Source of the DNA: MGR-bin208 sp043779285
GTDB taxonomy: Bacteria > Bacteroidota > Bacteroidia > Chitinophagales > Chitinophagaceae
NCBI GenBank assembly: GCA_043779285.1
Contig: JAYWEL010000059.1
Coordinates: 1 to 13,007, forward strand
Direction of reading: 5' to 3'
Length of the DNA: 13,007 bases
Shown: positions 6,735 to 13,007 of the stretch, piece after piece
Layout of the letters: every line of letters begins with the position of its first letter
How positions within the stretch are numbered: the first letter of the stretch is position 1
Made by a program: the position numbers and the translations under genes
The notes under the pieces: model-generated
The model's database searches: none
The model's input: the letters and a program-made list of their open reading frames with translations, nothing else
Told to the model about the DNA's origin: nothing

Positions 6735-6742
6735 TACTTTTG
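6735..6742 (+). promoter_or_regulatory. -7 element (TACTTTTG) of the nos operon
   Basis: TACTTTTG is a full match to TAnnTTTG. It implies a start near 6746-6747 and a leader of about 46 bases before the cytochrome c ATG (6793). I see no TTTG -33 element 17-23 bases upstream, which fits an activator-dependent promoter. It overlaps a weak NsrR-like half-site at 6731-6741. Confidence 0.6.
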
Positions 6743-6792
6743 ACTTCATTAAAGACACAAACATCTTTTATTTCTAACTAATACAAAACAAC

Positions 6793-7263
6793 ATGCAGCG
6801 AATACTATTTATTGCAGCTTTTTTTACAACAGTCTCCATCCTGATGAATTCATGCAGTGAAGGAGTTAAAACAGATGAACCAGAAGTGGATGTGACTGAG
6901 CTCGCCAGTGGACAGCCAGAAGAGCATGGCACCCTGGTTAAAGATGGTGACATTACTCTACAAAACCCATTGAACGAAGAATGGGTAACAAATGGGAAAG
7001 CGATCTATGAACTTAAATGTTTGGCATGCCACAAACTGACCGATGAAAAACTGGTAGGTCCCGGCTGGAAGGATGTCACAAAAACCCGTAACCCGGTATG
7101 GATTATGAATATGATTACTAATGTGGATGTGATGTTGGAGAAAGATGCAGAAGCGCAAAAATTATTGGAACTCTGTTTGGTAAGAATGCCGAATCAGAAC
7201 ATAACTTTCGATGAATCGAGACAGATTCTTGAATTTATGCGTAAAAATGATGGAGAAAAATAA
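6793..7263 (+). CDS. Monohaem cytochrome c lipoprotein of the nos operon
   Basis: 156 residues. The N-terminus is a lipoprotein signal peptide ending in LMNSC (lipidated C21). An acidic linker follows (to about 60), then a small class I cytochrome c fold with haem-binding CLACH (C76, C79, H80) and a likely sixth ligand M132 in RMPNQNI. It is the first gene of the operon, 27 bases ahead of nosZ. The expected role is to carry electrons, probably from the quinol pool through a membrane partner, to the CuA site of NosZ in the periplasm. Small cytochromes c next to clade II nosZ genes are well known; the electron-donor role here is inferred from position. The tether would hold it at a membrane facing the periplasm. 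CRP/FNR-type and -7 elements lie just upstream. Confidence 0.9.
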   Translation: MQRILFIAAFFTTVSILMNSCSEGVKTDEPEVDVTELASGQPEEHGTLVKDGDITLQNPLNEEWVTNGKAIYELKCLACHKLTDEKLVGPGWKDVTKTRNPVWIMNMITNVDVMLEKDAEAQKLLELCLVRMPNQNITFDESRQILEFMRKNDGEK

Positions 7264-7290
7264 ATATTTAAATTTTTAATTTTTAATAAC

Positions 7291-9291
7291 ATGAAAAAAG
7301 TAAAATTACAGTTTATACAATTGGTACTGCTGGTTGCAGTATCGGTATTTGTCCTCGAAAGTTGCAAACCAGGCGGAAACACAAAATCTGCAGTAAGTGG
7401 CGATGCTGCTTCTAAAGCGTATGTGGCTCCCGGTAAATATGATGAGTTTTACAACTTTGTATCCGGTGGTTTCAGCGGTCAAATGTCTGTATATGGTATT
7501 CCATCAGGTCGTTTGTTCCGTGTGATTCCTGTTTTTTCTGTTGACCCCGAAAAAGGATATGGTTTTAATGAAGAAACAAAACCCATGCTCAACACTTCTC
7601 ACGGATTTGTTCCCTGGGATGATTTGCATCACATCGCACTTTCTCAAACAGATGGTGTGCATGATGGCCGATGGGCATTTGGCAATGGAAACAATACGCC
7701 GCGAATTGCACGGATTGACCTGAAAACTTTCCGCACCACAGAAATCATTGAAATTCCTAACAGCGGAGGCAATCACTCATCTCCTTTCATAACCGAAAAC
7801 TCGGAATATGTAGTGGCAGGCACCCGTTTTTCTGTACCCATGGATAATGGTAATACCGATGTTCCTATCAATACATATAAAGACAATTTTAAAGGAACAG
7901 TAAGTTTTATTGCCGTAGATAAAACTTCCGGAAGAATGAATATTGCTTTCCAGATCCAGATGCCTGGTATAAACTTTGACCTGGCCCGTGCCGGCAAAGG
8001 AAAATCGCATGGATGGATGTTTTTTAGTTGCTATAATACAGAAAAAGCAAATACCCTTTTGGAAGTAAATGCTTCACAAAAAGATAAAGATTTTATCATT
8101 GCCGTAAACTGGAAAAAAGCAGAGGAATATGCAAAAGCCGGAAAAGGCCAAAAACGTTCTGTAAAATATGCACATAACGTTTATAATGAAGCCACACACA
8201 GCGCTACTTCCACCATCGAAAAAGAAGTGCTGGTATTAGATTCAAAAGACTTTGCTGATATGGTGTATATGATACCTTGTCCTAAATCGCCACACGGATG
8301 TGATACAGACCCAACGGGTGAATATATAGTAGGCAGTGGTAAACTGGCTGCTATTATCCCTGTTTTCTCTTTTACTAAAATGCAGGCAGCTATTGCCAAT
8401 AAAACCTATGATGGCAATTATGATGGAATCCCGGTTTTGAAATATGATGCTGTTTTACATGGTGAAGTTAAAAAACCCGGCCTGGGGCCATTGCATACCG
8501 AGTTTGATGATAAAGGATTTGCTTATACATCTTTCTTTGTTTCATCGGAAGTTGTAAAGTGGAATGTAAAGACATTGGAAGTGGTTGACCGTGTTCCAAC
8601 TTATTATTCTGTCGGTCACCTGAGTGTTCCCGGCGGACCTACCAAAAAGCCATGGGGCAAATACATGATTGCTTATAACAAGATCACTAAAGATCGTTAT
8701 CTGCCTACAGGTCCAGAGTTAACACAGAGTGCACAGATTTATGATATCAGTGGCGAAAAAATGAAACTGATACTTGACTTCCCTACTATTGGAGAACCAC
8801 ATTATGCCGAAGCTATTCCTGCCGCACTGCTGATGAAGAACAGCCAGAAGATTTATAAAATAGAAGAAAACAAACATCCTTATGTTACCATGGGCGAAAA
8901 AAATGCAAAAGTGGAACGCAAGGGAAACGAAGTGCATGTGTATATGACATCTATCCGTTCGCATTTTACACCAGATAATATTGAAGGTATAAAAATGGGT
9001 GATGTAGTTTACTTCCATGTTACCAACCTGGAACAAGACTGGGATGTGCCGCATGGCTTTGCAATAAAAGGAGCTAACAATGCCGAACTGCTTATTATGC
9101 CCGGCGAAACACAAACTTTGGCTTGGAGACCAGACCGGATAGGTATTTTCCCGATGTATTGTACTGACTTCTGTTCGGCATTGCACCAGGAAATGCAGGG
9201 GTATATCAGGGTGAGTCCTGCAGGATCAAATGTACCGCTGACATTTAGTACTGGTAAAACTGCAACTGCACCGGTAGCGGAAAAGAAATAA
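7291..9291 (+). CDS. nosZ: Nitrous oxide reductase, clade II (Sec-type), putative lipoprotein
   Basis: 666 residues; reduces N2O to N2 in the periplasm. There is no twin-arginine motif. The Sec-type signal ends in VLESC (C25), a plausible lipobox. The N-terminal seven-bladed propeller supplies seven CuZ histidines: H113/H114 (DDLHH), H162 (GGNHSS), H335 (SPHGC), H402 (PLHTEF), H443 (VGHLS) and H504 (EPHYAE). Their spacing parallels the known set in Pseudomonas NosZ. The C-terminal cupredoxin domain (about 545-645) holds CuA: H588 (DVPHGF), then C624, C628, H632 and M635 in MYCTDFCSALHQEM. The CTDFC sequence differs from the CSWFC of clade I enzymes. All copper ligands are present, so the enzyme should be active. 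The gene follows the cytochrome c gene by 27 bases and is followed by a strong stem-loop. Confidence 0.98.
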   Translation: MKKVKLQFIQLVLLVAVSVFVLESCKPGGNTKSAVSGDAASKAYVAPGKYDEFYNFVSGGFSGQMSVYGIPSGRLFRVIPVFSVDPEKGYGFNEETKPMLNTSHGFVPWDDLHHIALSQTDGVHDGRWAFGNGNNTPRIARIDLKTFRTTEIIEIPNSGGNHSSPFITENSEYVVAGTRFSVPMDNGNTDVPINTYKDNFKGTVSFIAVDKTSGRMNIAFQIQMPGINFDLARAGKGKSHGWMFFSCYNTEKANTLLEVNASQKDKDFIIAVNWKKAEEYAKAGKGQKRSVKYAHNVYNEATHSATSTIEKEVLVLDSKDFADMVYMIPCPKSPHGCDTDPTGEYIVGSGKLAAIIPVFSFTKMQAAIANKTYDGNYDGIPVLKYDAVLHGEVKKPGLGPLHTEFDDKGFAYTSFFVSSEVVKWNVKTLEVVDRVPTYYSVGHLSVPGGPTKKPWGKYMIAYNKITKDRYLPTGPELTQSAQIYDISGEKMKLILDFPTIGEPHYAEAIPAALLMKNSQKIYKIEENKHPYVTMGEKNAKVERKGNEVHVYMTSIRSHFTPDNIEGIKMGDVVYFHVTNLEQDWDVPHGFAIKGANNAELLIMPGETQTLAWRPDRIGIFPMYCTDFCSALHQEMQGYIRVSPAGSNVPLTFSTGKTATAPVAEKK

Positions 9292-9298
9292 TTTTTCA

Positions 9299-9328
9299 TA
9301 ACCACTCCCCTTCACCGGGGAGTGGTTA
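9299..9328 (+). terminator. Stem-loop after nosZ (terminator-like, no T-run)
   Basis: A perfect 12-bp stem pairs 9299-9310 (TAACCACTCCCC) with 9317-9328 (GGGGAGTGGTTA), with a 6-base loop, 8 bases after the nosZ stop. No run of T follows on the + strand, so it may act as a partial terminator or as an mRNA 3'-end stabiliser that raises cytochrome/nosZ transcript level over the downstream genes. Confidence 0.6.
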
Positions 9329-9369
9329 ACCATCAAACAATGTTCTTACTATTTTAAAATAATTGGTTT

Positions 9370-9939
9370 ATGAAAAAAATAATAAATATTATCCCGATTG
9401 CTCTTCTTGCACTCGTATTCTTTGCCTGTAACAGTAATACAGGATCAGCAAAAACTGAATCTTCCGATGCAACTGCAACAGCAGGCGGCCAGGAAGCAGT
9501 AGTGGACGATGTATCACAAAAAGATGTAGTGAAGATAGCGGTGGGATCAAAAGATCATACAACTTTAGTGGCTGCATTGACACAGGCGGAGTATGTAAAT
9601 GACCTTTCCAATGCAGGCCCGTTTACCGTATTTGCCCCTACTAATGATGCTTTCAACAAACTGCCTGCAGGAACTGTTGAAGGTTTAATGAAAGACGATA
9701 AAAAAGCCGACCTGCAGAATATCCTGGAATATCATGTAGCCGTTGGCGTTTATAAAACAGAGAATATGCAGGATGGTCAAACCATCAATATGGCAAACCT
9801 GGATAATATTACGTTGAGTATAAAAGATGGAAAAGTAATGGTAAACGGATCAGCCAATGTGCTGACCACTATTCCTGCTTCCAATGGAATTATTTATGTA
9901 ATAGATGCGGTGTTACTACCACCGGCAAAAAAGCAATAA
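9370..9939 (+). CDS. Fasciclin (FAS1) domain lipoprotein in the nos operon
   Basis: 189 residues. The signal peptide ends in VFFAC (lipidated C20). A Ser/Thr/Ala-rich linker (21-50) leads to a single FAS1 domain (about 52-185), shown by the H1 motif GPFTVFAPTNDAFNKLP, the YHV motif (EYHVAVG) and the H2 motif NGIIYVIDAVLLPP. FAS1 domains are extracytoplasmic adhesion or protein-interaction modules. No metal-binding motif is obvious and there are no cysteines beyond the lipidated one. It lies between nosZ and the NosL fusion on the same strand, in an interval bounded by two stem-loops. A part in NosZ assembly or in placing it at the membrane is possible but unproven. I recall fasciclin genes near nosZ in other Bacteroidota but cannot check this here. 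Confidence 0.9.
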   Translation: MKKIINIIPIALLALVFFACNSNTGSAKTESSDATATAGGQEAVVDDVSQKDVVKIAVGSKDHTTLVAALTQAEYVNDLSNAGPFTVFAPTNDAFNKLPAGTVEGLMKDDKKADLQNILEYHVAVGVYKTENMQDGQTINMANLDNITLSIKDGKVMVNGSANVLTTIPASNGIIYVIDAVLLPPAKKQ

Positions 9940-9980
9940 TTAATATTTGTTACTGATACTTTTTTTCTTCTGAACTTTGA

Positions 9981-10013
9981 AAGAGGCCGGTAATATGATT
10001 GTGCCGGCCTCTT
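9981..10013 (+). terminator. Stem-loop between the fasciclin gene and the NosL fusion gene
   Basis: A perfect 10-bp stem pairs 9981-9990 (AAGAGGCCGG) with 10004-10013 (CCGGCCTCTT) around a 13-base loop. It ends 15 bases before the ATG at 10029 and is followed by CTTTAAA rather than a long T-run. It could attenuate transcription, mark an RNA processing site or affect translation of the next gene. Confidence 0.5.
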
Positions 10014-10028
10014 CTTTAAACGAAAACC

Positions 10029-11051
10029 ATGAATAAATTAAGTGTTAAATCACGGATTCTTATAACTATTGCTTCCCTGTCGCTGATAGCAACTTATTTT
10101 CTTCCCATCTGGCGGATAGATTTATTTGCCCCGCAATATCCCGAAGGATTGATGATGAATATCTGGCTGAATGATATCAAGGGACAGATTGATATCATCA
10201 ACGGATTGAATCATTATATAGGAATGAGAAAGATCAGTGTGGAAATGTTTCCGGAGTTTCAGTTTCTTGGTTATATCGTTGCCTTTTTTATTTTATTCGG
10301 ACTAACAGTGGCCCTTATTGGTAAAAGAAATTTTTTATTCTGGTATCTTATTTTTACAGCATTCGGCGGATTTTTTGCACTTTATGATTATTACCGATGG
10401 GGGTACGAGTATGGTCATAACCTGGATCCTGCTGCTGCTATTAAAGTACCCGGGCTATCTTATCAACCGCCGATTATCGGGCATAAACGTATCCTGAATT
10501 TTGATGCATATTCTTTTCCGGATATTGGCGGATGGATTATTATTACAGCTGTCTGTATTGCTTTCCTGGTCTGGTTTTTTGAATGGTATAAAAAAAGTTA
10601 TAAAAAGAAATCTACCCTGCCAGTTGCTTTATCAATAACAATGGCAACCTTCTTACTTAGTTCCTGTACGGCACGGCCAGAGCCATTTAAATATGGTACA
10701 GATGTTTGCCATACCTGCAAAATGGGAATTGCTGATATCAAATTTGGAACTGAAATCATCACAAAAAAAGGAAAGCTTTACAAGTTTGATGATATTGGTT
10801 GCATGGTACAGTATCTGAAATCAGGAGCTTTGGAACAAAAAAATATCGCACAAACGGTAGTCATTAATTATGAAAAGAAAGACAATTTCCTGGATGTGAA
10901 CAAAACAGCCTTTGCAGTAAATGATGAAATAAGAAGCCCGATGAATTTTAATACGGCTGCTTTTGGAAGCAAGGAAGCAGCACAGAAATATCTAACCGGC
11001 AAAAAAGGAAATATTTTAACATGGAACGAAATTTATAACCGGATTGAATAA
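10029..11051 (+). CDS. nosL: Four-helix membrane domain fused to NosL copper chaperone domain
   Basis: 340 residues. Residues 1-190 hold four predicted membrane helices (about 9-27, 78-97, 101-120, 167-185) with two sizeable outside loops (28-77, 121-166). I do not recognise this part. A lysine-rich stretch (KKSYKKKS) follows, then a fifth hydrophobic segment (197-212) ending in LLSSC, which looks exactly like a lipoprotein signal with C213 as the lipid site. The rest (214-340) is NosL: DVCHTCKMGIAD (C227, C230, M232), then KLYKFDDIGCMVQYL. NosL proteins bind Cu(I) and deliver it for CuZ maturation of NosZ. Positive-inside topology puts the NosL domain in the periplasm. An internal start at 10641 (M205) would lack the charged part of a signal, so a single fused chain is favoured, although signal peptidase II could split it. 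The next gene begins 6 bases after the stop. Confidence 0.85.
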   Translation: MNKLSVKSRILITIASLSLIATYFLPIWRIDLFAPQYPEGLMMNIWLNDIKGQIDIINGLNHYIGMRKISVEMFPEFQFLGYIVAFFILFGLTVALIGKRNFLFWYLIFTAFGGFFALYDYYRWGYEYGHNLDPAAAIKVPGLSYQPPIIGHKRILNFDAYSFPDIGGWIIITAVCIAFLVWFFEWYKKSYKKKSTLPVALSITMATFLLSSCTARPEPFKYGTDVCHTCKMGIADIKFGTEIITKKGKLYKFDDIGCMVQYLKSGALEQKNIAQTVVINYEKKDNFLDVNKTAFAVNDEIRSPMNFNTAAFGSKEAAQKYLTGKKGNILTWNEIYNRIE

Positions 11052-11057
11052 TTACAC

Positions 11058-12293
11058 ATGCTGCGATTTCTTTTTATTATACCAACGATTTTCTTAACTA
11101 CTACTCTCTTTGGTCGTACCATTGTAGCCGGTAAAAACCAAGCTATAACAACTCTTCGAAAAGCTATTGAACTGGTAAAAGATGGCGACACCATTCTGCT
11201 GCAGGCCGGCATTTACAAAGAAGGCAATTTAGTTATTACAAAAAGTATTACACTGATTGGACAAAATTTTCCGGTGTTGGATGGTGAAAACAAATTTGAA
11301 ATATTTACTGTAAGCGGAAACAAAATTACCATCAGGGGATTACAGATTCAAAACAGCGGCGCATCTGCCATGAACGATTATGCTTCCATCAAAGTAATTG
11401 ATGCAGCTAATATTGTAATAGAAAACAACCGGGTTATCAATTCCTATTTCGGTATTCATTTTTCCAACTCTTCTTTTATAACTATTCGAAACAATACAGT
11501 GACCGGCAACCCCACATCGGAACAAAATACCGGCAACGGTATTCACTTGTGGAAATGCAACAATGCCCTGATCGATAATAACCGTGTCAGCGGCCATCGC
11601 GATGGAATTTATTTCGAGTTTGTTAGCGAATCAACCATTAAAAATAATTTCAGCGAAAAAAATATCCGCTATGGGTTGCATTTTATGTTTTCGCCCGATA
11701 ACAATTATCTCAATAACAGCTTTAAAAATAACGGAGCCGGTGTAGCTGTGATGTACTCTAAAAATGTAAGAATGGAGAAAAACCATTTTGAGCAAAACTG
11801 GGGACCTTCTGCTTATGGTATTCTTTTAAAAGATATTACTGACAGCCATATTCAGCACAATGTATTTTATAAAAACACCGTAGCCATTCACATGGAAGGC
11901 AGCAGCCGTATTGATATTCAAAAAAACATTTTTTCAGAAAACGGATGGGCCATTAAAGTGCAGGCCAGTTGCGATGATAATATTTTTTCTTTTAATAACT
12001 TTTATGGCAACAGCTTTGATGTAGCCACCAACGGCACGTTGGTGCTGAATACTTTTAATAATAACTACTGGGACAAATATGAAGGATATGATTTGAATAA
12101 AGATGGGATTGGCGATGTGCCTTTTCATCCTGTAAGTATGTATTCTATGATTATAGAACAAAATCCGAATGCACTTATATTGTTGCGCAGCTTTATGGTA
12201 AACCTGTTGGACAAAGCAGAAAAAGCCATTCCCAGCCTTACTCCTGAAAATCTTTTTGATAAAACCCCAATGATGAAACCAAATAAATTATGA
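11058..12293 (+). CDS. nosD: NosD, periplasmic beta-helix protein for NosZ maturation
   Basis: 411 residues. A hydrophobic Sec-type signal spans about residues 1-19 (RFLFIIPTIFLTTTLFG). The body is a right-handed parallel beta-helix of the CASH/NosD type. Repeated ~22-residue turns are rich in Asn and Ile, such as ANIVIENNRVINSYFGIHF, SFITIRNNTVTGN and NALIDNNRVSGHRDGIYF, and the helix closes with the NosD-like NNYWDKYEGYDLNKDGIGDV. NosD works with the NosFY ABC transporter in assembling the CuZ centre, probably as its periplasmic partner. Length and order (nosL-nosD-nosF) agree with known nos clusters. The TGA stop overlaps the nosF start in ATGA (12290-12293), indicating translational coupling. 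Confidence 0.95.
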   Translation: MLRFLFIIPTIFLTTTLFGRTIVAGKNQAITTLRKAIELVKDGDTILLQAGIYKEGNLVITKSITLIGQNFPVLDGENKFEIFTVSGNKITIRGLQIQNSGASAMNDYASIKVIDAANIVIENNRVINSYFGIHFSNSSFITIRNNTVTGNPTSEQNTGNGIHLWKCNNALIDNNRVSGHRDGIYFEFVSESTIKNNFSEKNIRYGLHFMFSPDNNYLNNSFKNNGAGVAVMYSKNVRMEKNHFEQNWGPSAYGILLKDITDSHIQHNVFYKNTVAIHMEGSSRIDIQKNIFSENGWAIKVQASCDDNIFSFNNFYGNSFDVATNGTLVLNTFNNNYWDKYEGYDLNKDGIGDVPFHPVSMYSMIIEQNPNALILLRSFMVNLLDKAEKAIPSLTPENLFDKTPMMKPNKL

Positions 12294-13007
12294 TTAGCAT
12301 TGAAAACTTAAACAAACGATTTAAAAAACTGCAGGCCCTGGATGATATTTCGGTATCCTTCAACAAAGGCATGGTGGTTTCTCTGATAGGGCCAAACGGA
12401 TCGGGTAAAACCACCCTGATCAAGTCGATACTGGGATTGGTAAAACCCGATAGTGGAAAACTTTATTTCGACAACAAACCTATCAACAATGGTTTTGCTT
12501 ACAGAAATAATATTGGTTATATGCCGCAGATTGGCCGATACCCCGACAATATGAAAATAGGGCAACTGTTTGAAATGTTGAAGAACATCCGGAATGTAAC
12601 TGAAAACTCGCTGGACAACGACCTGATAAATCAATTTAACCTTTGCAGTATGTTTGAAAAACCGATGCGAACATTATCTGGTGGCACCCGCCAGAAAGTA
12701 AGTGCTGCCATCGCTTTTCTTTTCAACCCCGATGTATTAATCCTGGATGAACCTACAGCCGGGCTCGATCCACTTTCTTCAGAAATTCTGAAAGAAAAAA
12801 TTATGAAGGAAAAACAAAAAGGCAAACTCATCCTTATCACATCACATATTCTCAGCGACCTGGAAGATTTTACCACTCATGTCATGTATTTGCAGGATGG
12901 CAAACAATTATTCATGAAAGAAATTAATTCGTTACGTGAAGAAACCGGAGAACTGAAACTGGCAAAAGCCATTTCTCTTTTCATGAAAGGCGAAGACCCC
13001 GTGCTAC
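12290..13007 (+). CDS. nosF: NosF, ABC transporter ATPase (3' end cut by window)
   Basis: 239 codons are open from the ATG at 12290 to the window edge with no stop, so it is nearly but perhaps not fully complete. ABC motifs in order are Walker A GPNGSGKTT (34-42), Q-loop MPQ (Q80), signature LSGGTRQK (129-136), Walker B VLILDEP with E154 (149-155), D-loop GLD, and H-loop TSH (H186). NosF hydrolyses ATP in the cytoplasm and pairs with the membrane protein NosY. Together with NosD they support CuZ assembly in NosZ, probably by moving a sulfur-containing species. The start overlaps the nosD stop (ATGA), as expected for coupled subunits. A nosY gene should follow just beyond the window. All catalytic residues are intact. 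Confidence 0.95.
   Translation, partial: MISIENLNKRFKKLQALDDISVSFNKGMVVSLIGPNGSGKTTLIKSILGLVKPDSGKLYFDNKPINNGFAYRNNIGYMPQIGRYPDNMKIGQLFEMLKNIRNVTENSLDNDLINQFNLCSMFEKPMRTLSGGTRQKVSAAIAFLFNPDVLILDEPTAGLDPLSSEILKEKIMKEKQKGKLILITSHILSDLEDFTTHVMYLQDGKQLFMKEINSLREETGELKLAKAISLFMKGEDPVL

Noticed and set aside
8719..9186. Long open frame (155 codons) on the - strand inside nosZ
   Set aside because: It lies wholly within a clear nosZ gene, has no recognisable domain, and is explained by codon bias of the real gene.
9323..9332. TGGTTAACCA palindrome as an operator for the fasciclin gene
   Set aside because: It mostly overlaps the 3' arm of the post-nosZ hairpin and does not match the TGAT-N4-ATCA boxes.
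10641..11051. Separate nosL gene starting at the internal ATG at 10641
   Set aside because: That start would drop the lysine-rich and first hydrophobic part of the signal, and no leader or break in the frame supports it.
1..13007. CRISPR arrays, tRNA/rRNA genes, insertion sequences or prophage genes
   Set aside because: No regularly spaced direct repeats, cloverleaf-like genes, transposases or integrases were seen; the intergenic gaps are all under 170 bases.

Overview
The window (about 13 kb, AT-rich) looks like chromosomal DNA of a Bacteroidota bacterium, plausibly of the Chitinophagaceae type. Supporting signs are a TonB-dependent receptor C-terminus, TAnnTTTG-type -7 promoter elements, many lipoprotein signals, a response regulator with a CRP-type output domain, and a Sec-type (clade II) nitrous oxide reductase cluster. 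The genus is an inference; the phylum is well supported.

Layout. (1) 1-606: 3' part of a TonB-dependent outer-membrane receptor gene. It is followed by 140 bases (607-746) in which I see only AT-rich sequence and no convincing signal. (2) 747-2599, + strand: an M20 metallodipeptidase and an Hsp15-like S4 RNA-binding protein, separated by a C/G-rich inverted repeat and a terminator hairpin. (3) 2683-6630, - strand, read right to left: an Rrf2-family Fe-S regulator, a hemerythrin/RIC-like protein, a membrane PAS histidine kinase, and a response regulator with REC, cNMP-binding and CRP-type HTH domains. The kinase and regulator genes are 7 bases apart. (4) 6793 to the right edge, + strand: a nos operon with the order cytochrome c lipoprotein, nosZ, fasciclin-domain lipoprotein, membrane-domain/NosL fusion, nosD, nosF (cut by the window end).

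How it fits together. NosZ reduces N2O to N2 in the periplasm. The lipidated monohaem cytochrome c is the likely electron donor. NosL, NosD and NosF (with a NosY expected just beyond the edge) serve copper delivery and maturation. The divergent genes encode proteins of families that sense or repair nitrosative/redox stress (Rrf2/NsrR-like, RIC-like) plus a two-component system.

Most interesting signal. Three CRP/FNR-type palindromes (TGAT-N4-ATCA or one mismatch) lie upstream of the nos operon, the Rrf2 gene and the hemerythrin gene. Each palindrome centre is exactly 33 bp from the centre of a -7 element (perfect TAnnTTTG in two cases, degenerate in the third). This is the geometry of an activator site centred near -41.5. 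The locus encodes its own CRP-type response regulator, so a self-contained regulatory circuit is a reasonable hypothesis. Other oddities are a NosL domain fused behind four membrane helices with an internal lipobox, a NosZ that itself carries a lipobox, and a RIC-like protein with no cysteines.
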